Positions 1 through 11,300 of a stretch of DNA of 64,000 bases are shown here, piece after piece. This DNA is from Beta vulgaris subsp. vulgaris (lineage: Eukaryota > Streptophyta > Magnoliopsida > Caryophyllales > Amaranthaceae): NCBI RefSeq assembly GCF_026745355.1, contig NC_079207.1, forward strand, positions 18,658,920 through 18,722,919, read 5' to 3'. The notes under the pieces were generated by a model. That model made no database searches. It had not been told where the DNA came from and saw nothing but the letters and a program-made list of their open reading frames with translations. Each line of letters starts with the position of its first letter. Position 1 is the stretch's first letter. The translations under genes and the position numbers were made by a program.

Positions 1-39
1 TCCAAATGATCTTCCCTACATTCCTTACTTTAAATTATA

Positions 40-120
40 TACTTCCTCCGTTTCTTTTAACTTGCAACAGTCAGTTTGACTTTTACACTATTCACCACTA
101 GTTAAGAAACAGAGGAAGTA
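40..120. mobile_element. Short Stowaway-like MITE
   Basis: The left end TACTTCCTCCGTTTCTTTTA and the right end read as its near-perfect reverse complement and sit at TA dinucleotides. The CTCCNTCCGTTTC-type terminus is characteristic of plant Stowaway (Tc1/mariner) MITEs. It is only about 81 bp long and has no coding capacity. Confidence 0.65.
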
Positions 121-398
121 GTATCGTAGAAAGTAGTTTTTCCATGTTTTAATTAACCACTAGTTATTAGGTCTGGGCTATATATTATAATTTGAAATAA
201 TAATACTAAATATCACTTGATTTAGTGGTCAAAACTTTAGTATATAAATTTGAAGTCACGTGATCAAAGCATGTAGTAATATGCAACTTCTATTTTTTTT
301 TTTCCTTGTATGTGATGAATTACATGGAGTATAATCCCCTTAGAGAGAACGCCACGTGTGACGTGACATCCTTTCTTGTTAAGGAACATCTTTTCATA

Positions 399-489
399 TA
401 CTACCTCTGTTTTTTTTAGTTGCAACGATTAGACATTTTCCCTCTCTACTTTATGTCAAATTGTTGCAACTAAAAAAACAGAGGTAGTA
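399..489. mobile_element. Short Stowaway-like MITE with about 27-bp terminal inverted repeats
   Basis: Positions 401-426 (CTACCTCTG, then T-rich, then AGTTGCAAC) are repeated in inverted form at 463-487, leaving a spacer of about 36 bp. TA flanks both ends. The element would fold into a near-perfect hairpin. It has no coding capacity. Confidence 0.65.
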
Positions 490-1110
490 TTAGTATAGAT
501 TACCTTGCGCGTTCTTCCTTCCCCCATTCATAACGTTTTTCCTTTCACCTCTAACTTTTCTTGCAAGGAACCTAATAAAGGGAAAAAGAATCTGCAATTA
601 TGAATTCCTTGCAAAATCATCAGAAATGGCCTGAGATTTTGATACTTGGATATCCTCTTCCTTTCCAGAATGATTTCTTGTATTGGAAATACAGGCAGGA
701 TGGAAGGTAATTTCTTCACAAGTACGTTGTTGATATAACTTACACGACTACACGTTTGTCCCATTGCTCACTAACTCTATGAACCACCTGCAGATTATAG
801 CTTACTTTTGTAGTTTCATCTGATTAATCATTGAATAATAGATATGATAAACCAATTCCTCTTATTGAGCTTAAATTCAACAAGAAATGGATTGTTAACC
901 AAACATAGCCTAAAAGACAAGAGTAGCAATTCGACAGAAATATCCACCAAGTTATAAGAAACAGTTTCTTAGTTGCACCTGCTAGATTAAACCTACCTGC
1001 GTTTGTTGGCCCTTGAAATCGCTCTTGTTTCTTTTCACAATACAATTAGATTATTACAGAGTAAATTCTGAAATTAAAGCACACAGTTCCAAAAACTTTC
1101 GACGAAAATT

Positions 1111-1206
1111 TATCAGATTTAGGAGCAGTTCTAGTTTTATGGTAAAACTTTTCCTGATTATCAGATTTAGGAGCAGTTCTAATTTTATGGTAAAACTTTT
1201 CCTGGT
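1111..1206. repeat. 48-bp tandem duplication
   Basis: The unit beginning TATCAGATTTAGGAGCAG at 1111 is repeated at 1159 with one or two differences. It gives a short repetitive reading frame on both strands that I do not regard as a gene. Confidence 0.75.
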
Positions 1207-1699
1207 TTTATTCAGCAAGAATGTGATTATCAACCTAACACAAACAGAGTCCAAATTATAACCAACAAGCGGCTAATTTAATCGGTTGAAATGTCACAAT
1301 AATTAACATGACACTACGTTTAATGTTTCAGTTATCATAGCCTGTTTTTTGATTCTAACTAATTTTTTTGCCCGAACGATGCCTCGAGTCAGTTACAATA
1401 ATCAAAGATGTTATTATTATTAAATTTCATAATTTATTTTGCTACTTTTTGTATTTTTTGTCCATTAAGAAATTGAAAAATTCATGTCACAACATGATAA
1501 GTAAAAAAAGTTGAAAGTTTTGAGTTTGAAAACAATACCTTAAAAAGAATTGTGGTAAGAGAATATGACATCAATATTCTCTTGTAAGTTACGTAGAGTG
1601 TTAAAGATGTATATATTTGTTTATGTCTTTTTAGTTATTTATAATTATTACAAGACTTCATCATTTTTATTTGAAATATTAGACAACAAATTAATAGTG

Positions 1700-1752
1700 T
1701 ATTGATGGTTAAGCTCTTACTTTTCATTTCAAAGGTTACGTGTTCGATACCT
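1700..1752 (+). other. tRNA-like (SINE-type) promoter remnant
   Basis: TGATGGTTAAGCTC resembles a pol III A box. About 20 bp downstream, GGTTACGTGTTCGATACC resembles a B box (GGTTCGANTCC). The spacing suits a tRNA-derived SINE head, but I see no cloverleaf, poly(A) tail or TSD, so it is at most a fragment. Confidence 0.3.
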
Positions 1753-1898
1753 TGCACTTACACATTCTTTTCAAAATGAGTACACATAAGACATAAAATA
1801 TTTGCATTAGAAATGTGAGGAGAATGTCACATGGCATATAGCCATATAGGCTTTCTTTTGTTCATAGGTCCGAAATCATGCACAATATAAGAAACTAA

Positions 1899-2227
1899 CT
1901 AGTATTTGGGCCCGGACGTTGCCCCGAATTGCTATTATGTTTCCAAACTTGATATTATTTTTCATTCCCACTAAAATATATTAAGGACAATTCAACATTA
2001 AAAAGGTACAAATATAATAATGTGGATACTTAAAACATGATTAAAAGTTGGTTGAGATGGTAATTGTGTCATGTATAATAGCAAGAGGTCATGGGTTCAA
2101 ATTTTGTTGCAAGCTAATTTTACTTTTGTTAATTGACATGACACATTGGACAATTCTTATGGAGTAACAGAGGTGTTACTTGACGTGTATACATTGTCAC
2201 GCACGCCTTTTAATACATTTATATAGA
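1899..2227 (-). mobile_element. Short non-autonomous Helitron, copy 1
   Basis: Read on the minus strand it begins TCTATATAAATG (2227) and ends in a GC-rich GGGGCAACGTCCGGGCCC segment followed by CTAG (1902-1899). The neighbouring bases are A on the 5' side and T on the 3' side, the normal A/T Helitron insertion site. It matches the element at 27657-27997 along its length and shares an internal tRNA-like segment (about 2045-2110). It has no Rep/helicase coding capacity. The 3' hairpin is degenerate in this copy. Confidence 0.7.
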
Positions 2228-2324
2228 TACTTTGCACTCCCCTCCTTACAAAAGCTTAGATTATCAACTGATATTTATGTTAGCAACAAATCAATGAGGT
2301 TTTTTCAAGTCTAGGTTATGACAA

Positions 2325-4531
2325 TTGACAAAGGCTTTACTTGAACTTCCAAATATCTGTCTTGCTCTCATTTGCTTAGTTTTCGCCTGTTATTTGACAA
2401 AGAAAAGGCAGCCATGGAGTTGGCCACTCCTCGGCCGACTACCAAAGGTCGTCTTCAACTTGCACCGGATTGACAACATCTTAGTCAAAGTTTTGAAGCA
2501 AACAAATAATACCTTCTTGCTCCAGGGTCCTTGATTTACTAACATGGACATCATGCTAACCATGAATCCTGCCAATATTCACTACATCATGGCATCCAAT
2601 TTTTTGAATTATCCGAAAGGGGCTCAATTCCGCAAGATATTCAACATCTTGGGTGACAGGATCTTTAACTCTGACGGAGATTTGTGGAGATTCTAATCGA
2701 TCCCTCATCGGAAGTCAAAAGTATGTGTACATTTGGGGCTACACAAGCAAAGGTGGACCAAGGGCTAGCTGTGCTACTTGAGTAGGGTTGATAATGAGAG
2801 CTCGGCCTGTTCGCGAACAATCAGGGTTCGGCTTGGTCAAAGCTCGGCTCGTGGTAGCTCAGCTCGAATTCGGGCCGAGTCCATACCTTAAAGAGTCAAG
2901 CCGAACTAGAACAAACTCAGTTCAAAAAGCTCGCGAACAGGCTCAAAAAAATTAATAAACTTTTTTTTTTTTCAAAAAAAAAAATTAATAAACTTAAAGC
3001 ATGGTTATATATGCTAAAACACTTTAAAAAATTATTATACGTATCCTTTTATACAGTTTTTTTTACATTGAACAATTCATTTTTTTTCTTTTTTTATATA
3101 TTTAGATCTAGTTTGTCGATTTTTCTATGTATATTTGTAAGTAATTCATTTGATTAGCATGTAAAAATGAAATAGAATATGTTTATTCGTGGTATTTTTT
3201 TTAATATAGTCTATAATTCTATAACATCCGTCAACAATTTTTTCAAATGTCGAATATGAATTTTTTGTTTGGTTTAATGTTGTTTGGTTTAATATTTTTT
3301 GGTTTATTCTTAATTTGTCTCAAATCGAGCTCAAGCTCGAGCAGAGCCAAGCCAAGCTCGAGCCTTGAGAGAAGCTCACGAGCTCAAGCCGAGCTTCACT
3401 TATCGAGCTCACGAGCCGAGCCTAGTACAGTTCGGGTTCGGCTCGTGCGATAAACACCTCTATTAACTCGAGCATGCATCCAACATGGCCTGATTATAGA
3501 CTTTCAAGATGTGTTTCAAAGGCTCATGTTTGATGTTACCTGCATCATTGTCACAAAATATGATCCAGGTTCTCTATATCTTGATTTCCTCAGTTTACCC
3601 TTCTCGAAAGCACTAGATGCTGCCTAGGAAGCCATAGTTTACCACCATGTTCTTCATGAAAGCATATGGAAGCTAAACGGTGATTAGGGTTAGGTCAAGC
3701 GAAGATACTAAACCAGGCTTGGAAAATTATTGACCATTTCATCTATAACATTGTATCTAAGAAGCGACAAGATCTAAGCAGTGGAGTGGTAAAAAATTCT
3801 TCCTCAAAAGATGAAGGTGGTGTCAACCTCTTGACATCATACATGAAAGAAGAAGTTGCAATAAAAGGGGTTGATGTAAAGAATGAGAAGTTTTTAAGAG
3901 ACATCATATTTAATCTGCTGATGGCAGGACGAGATACAACTAGTTCAGCTCTCACCTGGAATCTTTCGCTCATAGTGAGGAACCCTGAAGTTCAAGAGAA
4001 GATAAGAACAGAATTAAGAACAAAAGTACCAGCAACAAAAGCTTACAATTGGCATGTATTTCAAGCAGATGAGACAAAGAAGTTAGTGTATCTACATGCT
4101 GCACTTTTTGAAACCTTGAGACTATACCCTCCTGTTCCTTTCCAGCACAAATCTCCCGTTGAACCAAATTGTCCTGCCTAGTGGCCACCATGTTCACCCA
4201 AAATATGAAAACAGTATTCCCGCTATATGCAATGGGACGAATGAAGGCGATATGGGGAGAGAATTGCTCCAAATTTCAGCCTGAGAGATGGATATCAAAC
4301 CAAGGGAAGATTAAACATGAACCTTCATACAAGTTCTTGGCATTCAATGCTGGTCCAAGGACTTGTCTAGGGAAAGAAATAGCATTTACTCAGATGAAGA
4401 TGATAGCAGCCACCTTGATACATAACTTCCATTTTCAAGTTGTGGAGGATGACAATATCTATCCTGATGTCTCGGTTATTCTTCACATGAAACATGGGTT
4501 TAAGGTGAAGATCCATAAAAGATGGGCTTGA
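2325..4531 (+). pseudogene. CYP96A-like cytochrome P450 pseudogene
   Basis: Conceptual translation across breaks gives a CYP86-clan P450 closest to CYP96A, a family that includes midchain alkane hydroxylases of cuticular wax synthesis at the ER. An N-terminal hydrophobic segment and WPLLGRLP hinge lie at 2325-2470. The oxygen-binding I-helix motif AGRDTTS is at about 3925, the K-helix ExxR (ETLRLYPP) at about 4110, and the haem loop FNAGPRTCLG at about 4340, ending IHKRWA at 4529. Breaks: a stop at 2532 where the family has Trp (GPW), another stop near 2694, several stops between 3470 and 3780, a frameshift near 4178, and a 680-bp MITE at 2783-3462. No ATG opens the first frame in the expected place. 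It cannot encode a working enzyme. The family call is from motif recognition, not a search. Confidence 0.88.
2783..3462. mobile_element. hAT-type non-autonomous element inside the P450 pseudogene
   Basis: The ends TAGGGTTGATAATGAG and (reverse complement of the right end) TAGAGGTGTTTATCGC are related and match the TAGGGGTGTTCA-type terminus of plant hAT elements. Flanking ACTTGAG and ACTCGAG look like a decayed TSD. Both subterminal regions are rich in CTCGAGC/GCTCG motifs, and the middle is AT-rich and non-coding. P450 coding homology resumes beyond it. Confidence 0.6.
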
Positions 4532-5383
4532 TGAAGTGGTAAGGGAAACAAAGAACTTCTCGTGATACCTATTTTCTGATTGGGTACATAGAACCACTAC
4601 ATTAAGAAGCTGAGTAAACAAAGCAATATCTTAAAAAGGAACAAAGCCGGGCAACGATTCTTATGTGTCGCAGTGTCGGATAATAAAAATTAGTGAGAAT
4701 TGCGATTAATAGCTGTGTGCTGGAAGGGCTGAAAGAAAACGCTTGTCCTAGTTTTTATGTAATAGCCAAACACTAATAATGTACGAGATCTACTTCTGAG
4801 CACTCTTCAAGTTTTCTCTTCTTTTGTCTTCTCAACATTTTTCATCAAATAACCTATTTCCACAAGCTAGTTGAATGACGCTTAACAGCGAAAGGCATCT
4901 CAGTGGAAAATGATGATGCTGAAACTATGACTTGTCAAAAATCATCACTATATCTCCAGAACAACAATTCCAAAAGCATTGGTATATCTGACGAAAAGGT
5001 CTTCTATAGTAATTGCCACATTTGTGGTTTGTTTGAAACCATTAAGTTTCCCATATCCTTGTAAGCAGATACAAGTAAATGCATTTCCCAGTGATCAAGT
5101 CCCAAGCAAGTACTTGTGTCATTTTCTCGTATGCAAATTGCAAGGAGGCAATTCAAAAGGATGTTGTCAGTGTGAATGTACTATAGTTCTTATTGATCAA
5201 AGTATCTGAAGCGCTTGCAAAATCAAGTAGCAGATGCTAGAAACTAATAGTATTTGGGTCGTATAAATACATACCTGTTTAGCATTGAAGAGCAACAATA
5301 TTAATTTTACAGGTTCAGTTTTCCAAAAGCTGCCAAGCTACCAACCAGAGAAGGGAGAAATGAGAAACAAGGTATGCTGAAAA
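4532..5383. other. Intergenic, no gene seen
   Basis: This interval lies between the P450 pseudogene and the stop codon of the TSR4-like gene. It should contain the 3' UTR of the latter (minus strand, below 5384). I see no conserved reading frame or repeat in it. Confidence 0.5.
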
Positions 5384-8300
5384 TCAAAAGAAATAACTTA
5401 GTCGATGTGATTCTGTCAGAGGCTTCTCGAATTGTGCTATAACAGTCTCTTCTACCACAGTCCACCCATGCCAATTAGACATTTCATGATCCACCTTCTG
5501 AAAGCAGCTCTGTGAAAACCACACCATAATATCATAAGAAATAAAAGACACCAGAAGTAGACAGCACATCAAGCCATCAGCATAACAAGAAAACAGAAGC
5601 AGAGATAATGGGACACAGGCCGCAAACACGAAGGAAGATTTTACAGTTGACATATTGCTATTGATCCAAATTAAGCATCAAGGACCTTTAGTGCAAGCAG
5701 TGTATGAGTAAACATAATGGACCAGCAGCACATACAACAGATCGACTAGATAATATAATAACAAAGAAAATATCACAGATCCTTGACGCCTCTTACTAAG
5801 AATGCTACCACCATGCTTAACCATTGAAACGCATGCTAACCCAGCAGAATTAAGCTCTTTTCACAGATGTATGTATGTTGGTGCAGTCCTATTATGGATA
5901 ACTTGCTTCTGACCCATCATGTTAACATGCTTCCATTTTCAGTTTCCATGTCATGTTAAGGGGGTGAACTATTACGCTACATGGGACATCACTCAACCTC
6001 AGTAACCTTGCATATAGCAGATTTAAGGAAGTTTATGCTTCATGTTTCTGATACTCCAATTGCATAAATTTCGCCGTACCGCCTATTTCACCCTAAACAC
6101 CCCTTCTCCTTACCGGCAAAGGGGACAGATGAGGTCAGTGAATAGAAATGGACAGATTCAATGCTAAAAGTATCTAGATGAAATATTTAAAAATTAAAAA
6201 CTTTAAGGCTTCACTAGAAGTAGACTGAGTGAGTAACTCCCACCCCCACGTACATATTAGAGGAGCTGAAAAGACCACTGGTTGAATATTTCTCAGCCAT
6301 GGATTACAATGACAAAAAGTGACTTTCACATTAATTTACCCTCTACAAGTCTATGCCGTATTTGTTTTTCACCTGTATGGAGCCCGTCCAATTCGATCTA
6401 GGGTCTTCCTTTCAAAGGGAAGGATCCATGCATTTTAGATGACCATTTCAAATTCAAATGACTATATGGTGCATACAGGAGGTAACCATATGCCAAAAGT
6501 CAAAACAGCTAATAGAAAACACCTTCTCACCTTTGAACATGTATATACGATAAGAGTAATCCAATTCCAGTTCTCCAGCAGTTTTCTTTGTCCACCAGTA
6601 GCTCCATCTTGTAGAAAATAAACTAATGGAGACATGAGCTGCACTTCATAGTGCCTTGGTTCACCACAAAGGCCACATGTCCCAGGGTCACCCACATCTC
6701 CAGTAGCCAACAGAGGCTTTCCTCCAAAGGAATACCTGAAATAAGATGTCATCAGAAATAGCAACCCCTACATGCAAAAAGGAAAGCAAGGGACAGTAAA
6801 CTAGTAACATCTAGGTCATGAACTGCTACCTCTATTTCTTTTTAGTTGAACTGTAATCCTTTTTGGGATGTTTTACTTTACTCGTTCTCTTATTTGGTAA
6901 CTTCTCTCACTCACATGACTTTTTATACACTTACTTAATCAATGCTGTATTCCAGAGGAATTGTTGTGATTTTTTAATTTGTTGAGCTTATTATGGGAAT
7001 TGGAAGTGAATCAAACCGCTTCAAAGCTTGATTACTATCTTTGATTTCTATAATCTTTCGATCAAAATCACCTTCTTGATTCCACTTATACTCTGAAGAT
7101 TCCAGCTCATCACAGTTCGTACCAGGAAGTTTAGAGGCACCTTCCAAAGATTAGATACAGTGGAACAAAACGTTTCTGGACTCCAGGAGGCTTTATAGTT
7201 ATCAATACCAAAATATGACAAGCCAATTTCAAATGACCACAATTTGCACAACTGATTTTATAAGGGAAAGATACTTTGCTTTCAACCGCCTGACAGGAGA
7301 AAGGAGGTAGCAGTGGTAAGTGTTAGAATATATTCAGCATATATTCTCTCATGGTATCAGATACGGTTTCGAACCAACCTATCCCTTCATCATCTTCTTC
7401 TTCCTCTCTCCTTCTTCCTTTTCCTCTCAACCATGACTGACAGCACCAAATTTCACCCTGCTCTCACTATTACTAATGTGAAATCCCTTGTCCCTGTAAC
7501 ATTAGATAATGAACAGGCTCTTTATCACTCTTGGGCTGCATTGTTTACGAACCTAACCCGGGTTCATGATCTATATGATCATCTTGTCCCACCCACCGAA
7601 GACCCTGCCAAAGCTGCATATATCGCTGCTAAAGCCGCCGATCCTGCCATGTGGAAGCGTCTTGACGCTGCCATCCTCCAGTGGATATATTGGACAATCT
7701 CATCTGACTTACTCCTTGCTATCCTCCGTCGTGATGACTCTGCCGAGGGTGCATGGAAACGGCTCGAAGCCTCGTTTCAGGACAATAAGGCTTCACGAGC
7801 CACTCACCTCGAGGAAGAATTCTCTAATGCCGTCTTCGAGGATCACACCACCATCGACAACTACTGCAATTTTTTACAATCTCTAGCAGACCGGCTTGCG
7901 GATGTTGATGCTCCGGTGTCTAATGGGCGGCTCGTATTACATCTCACCGGCTCCTTGCCGGAGGCATACGGCGGCACTGTTGATTTTATTCAAAATCAAG
8001 AGCCTCTCCCTTCATTTGAAAGTTGTCGATCAAGGCTCAAAATGGCGGAACGCACCATCAAAGCTCGTGCCGCACGAGAATCTGGGGACCCAGCAGCAAT
8101 GCCATGGTTGCTGCCACTAGCCATGACACGCCTGAGAACTCTACTCCTAAGCGTCACAATAACAACAACAAAGGTAGGTACAACAATAAAAATAAAGGCA
8201 AAGGTAAAGTTTCTGGTCCACAAGGTGGGCCGGCGGTGGTGGTCAGTCCAGTCAGCAGCCACATCGGCAAACTACAGCATCATGGCCACAATGGGGCGGT

Positions 8301-11300
8301 TGGACGATTCCCCCATGTCCTTTTCCTTCCTACCCTTGGCAGCCACGGCCTACTTATACAGCCCAAAGGCCCTCTCATAGGCCTAGTATACTTGGGCCCA
8401 GACCCCAAGCTCTCAATGTTATGACTGCAAATGCTCCTTATACTCCCAGTTACACGCCTACCGACATCGACGCTGCTATGCATGCTTTATCCTTCTGTCA
8501 ACCCAATGGAAATTACTACATGGATACAGGCGCAACATCTCACATGACGGCGGATGCATGTATTCTCTCTTCTTATTTCAATTCAAGCACTAAAAATCAT
8601 AACATTGTAGTCGGTCATGGTAGCACTAATTAACCTCCCCCTCATCCTCCCTTTGTTCTTCAAAATGTGTTACATGCTCCGAAACTCGTCAAAAATCTGA
8701 TTTCCGTTCGTCAATTCACCACTGACAATAAAGTTTCTATTTCTTTTGACCCCTTTGGTTTTTCTGTTCATGATTTACAGACGGGGACCAGACTAATGAA
8801 ATGTGATAGTGTTGGGAACTTATATCCACTCTTCTCCAATTCTCAAGCCACCTCACCCACATTCAGCTTTTAGTTACTACTATGTCTCATGATATTTGGC
8901 ACAATCGTTTAGGTCATCCTGGCGATAATATTATCAACTCTCTTCGTCGTAGTAACTTTATTGAATGTAATAAGGCTAATAAGATTTTTTGCTCTTCTTG
9001 TCCTCTTGGAAAACATGCTAAACTACCTTTTTATGATTCTTTATCGTACACTTTTCTTCCGTTTGATATTATTCATAGTGACCTTTGGACTTCTCCAATC
9101 GCTAGCTCTTCCGGGCACCGTTATTATGTTCTTTTTCTTGATGACTATAGCAAATTCTTTGGACTTTTCCTATTGCCAAGAAATCACAGGTCAAACAACT
9201 ATTCATGTCTTTCCATGCTTTCGTTCAAACTCAATTTGAACGGAATATTAAGTCTTTTCAATGTGACAACGGCACGAAATATATAAATGGCACCCTTGAA
9301 CAATTTTTCAATCATCATGGCCTAGTATTTCGTCTCTCATGTCCTCACACCTCCCCTTAAAATGGTAAAACCAAAAGACATATAAAATCTATTAATAATA
9401 TCATTCGGACCCTTCTAGCTCATGCTTCTATGCCATCATGCTCTATCTATGGCGACATATCTTCTAAACATTCTTCCTTCCAAGGTCTTAGATTATATGT
9501 CTCCCGCACAAATCCTCTATAAAAGTGATCCCTCTTACTCCGATTTGCGTGTGTTTGGTTGTTTATGTTTTCCCTTACTTTCCTCCACTACCATTCACAA
9601 ACTACAGCAAAGATCTACCCCTTGTGCCTATCTTGGTCCCGCTCCCAACCATCGTGGCTCAAAATGCTATGTTATGTCTAGCGGTAAAATCATAATTTCT
9701 CGTCATGTGCATTGTTGAAACAGAATTTCCTTTTTCTCAACTACACAAACCAACTCCTACAAGCTATGATTTTCTGGATGATCAGATTAATCCATCCCTC
9801 ATCCATGCTCTTTCTCGGCCCTTACCACCACAAACTCCCCTGCCTCATAACATAAACCGGCCCAACTCTCCCCCCTTTACTCTCACTGGGCCGCACTCTC
9901 ACCCGGGCCCAGTCACTCATCCTTCCTCTACTGCTCCTATCCAGCCCATTTCCTCTGCTGTCCAGTCACTTCAGCAGCCTCGTCTACTTCTCTTGGACTC
10001 GCCCCCCTCTCCCGGCCCAGTCCATGGCTCGCCTGCCTCGCCTACAAACACGTCAGCCCCATCGTCCTCTCCTACGGCCCATCATCCCTTAATTCCCCGC
10101 ATGGCAATTCGTGCTACCAATGGCATATTTAAACCCAATCCTAAATACTCTACCAATTGTTACACTCACTCCACTATGGCCATTTCTCCTATTCCAAAAA
10201 ATCCCGTTAGTGCGATCCGTGACCCCAATTGGAAATGTGCGGATGAATTTAATGCTTTAATTGATAATAAGACTTGGGAATTAGTGCCCCGCCCTTCGGA
10301 TGTGAATCTTATTCGTTCTATGTGGATTTTTCGTCATAAATATAAATCTGATGGTTCCTTTGAGCGGTATAAGGCTCGTCTTGTAGGTGATGGGAAAACA
10401 CAGGAGCAGGGTGTTGATTGTGATGAAACGTTTAGCCCAATGGTTAAACCTGCTACCATAAGAGCAGTTCTCAGTATTGCTGTCTCAAAATCTTGGCCGA
10501 TTCATCAAATGGATGTCAAGAATGCTTTTTTACATGGTCATCTTAATGAAACAGTTTCTATGCACCAGCCCATGGGTTTTCGCGACAAAACTCATCCAAA
10601 TCATGTTTGCCTTTTGAAGAAATCTTTATATGGTTTAAAACAAGCCCCTCGCGCTTGGTATCAAAGGTTTACTGAGATTGTTGCTACTATTGGGTTCTCT
10701 CACAGTAAGTCAGATCACTCTTTATTTATTTATAAGAATGGTTCTGCCACTGCTTATATTCTGTTGTACGTGGATGACATTATACTTACAGCCTCCTCTG
10801 ATCGTCTTCGTAAGTACTTCATGCAACTCTTGGGTTCTGAGTCCGCTATGAAGGACCTCGGTCCTCTGAGTTATTTTTTGGGCATTATTATTACTCGTCA
10901 TGCCCATGGTCTTTTTCTATCTCAGAAACAATATGCTGCAAATATTATTGAACGTGCCGGCATGTCTAACTGCAGTTCTTGTCCTACTCCTGTTGACACT
11001 AAGTCTAAGCTTAGTGCCACTCATGATGCTCCCTTTGATGATCAGACAAAATATCGAAGTCTTGTTGGTGCTCTCCAATATCTTACTTTCACTCGACCTG
11101 ATATATCTTATGCTGCACAGCAGATTTGTCTTCATATGCATGCCCCGACAAATGAACATATGAGTGCTCTCAAGCATATCATACGGCATACGCTACCTTC
11201 AGGGTACTTTATCCCATGGTTTGCATTTGTATCACTCCTCTGTTGATCGTCTCATCTCCTATACAGATGTTGATTGGAGTGGGTGTTCTGACACCCGTCG

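Noticed and set aside
1700..1752. Possible tRNA gene
   Set aside because: A- and B-box-like sequences are present but no acceptor stem or cloverleaf forms, so I keep it only as a tRNA-like remnant.
7313..7432. N-terminal extension of the copia gag frame
   Set aside because: It begins at GTG in the host intron and runs across LTR and PBS. The gag ATG is at 7433.
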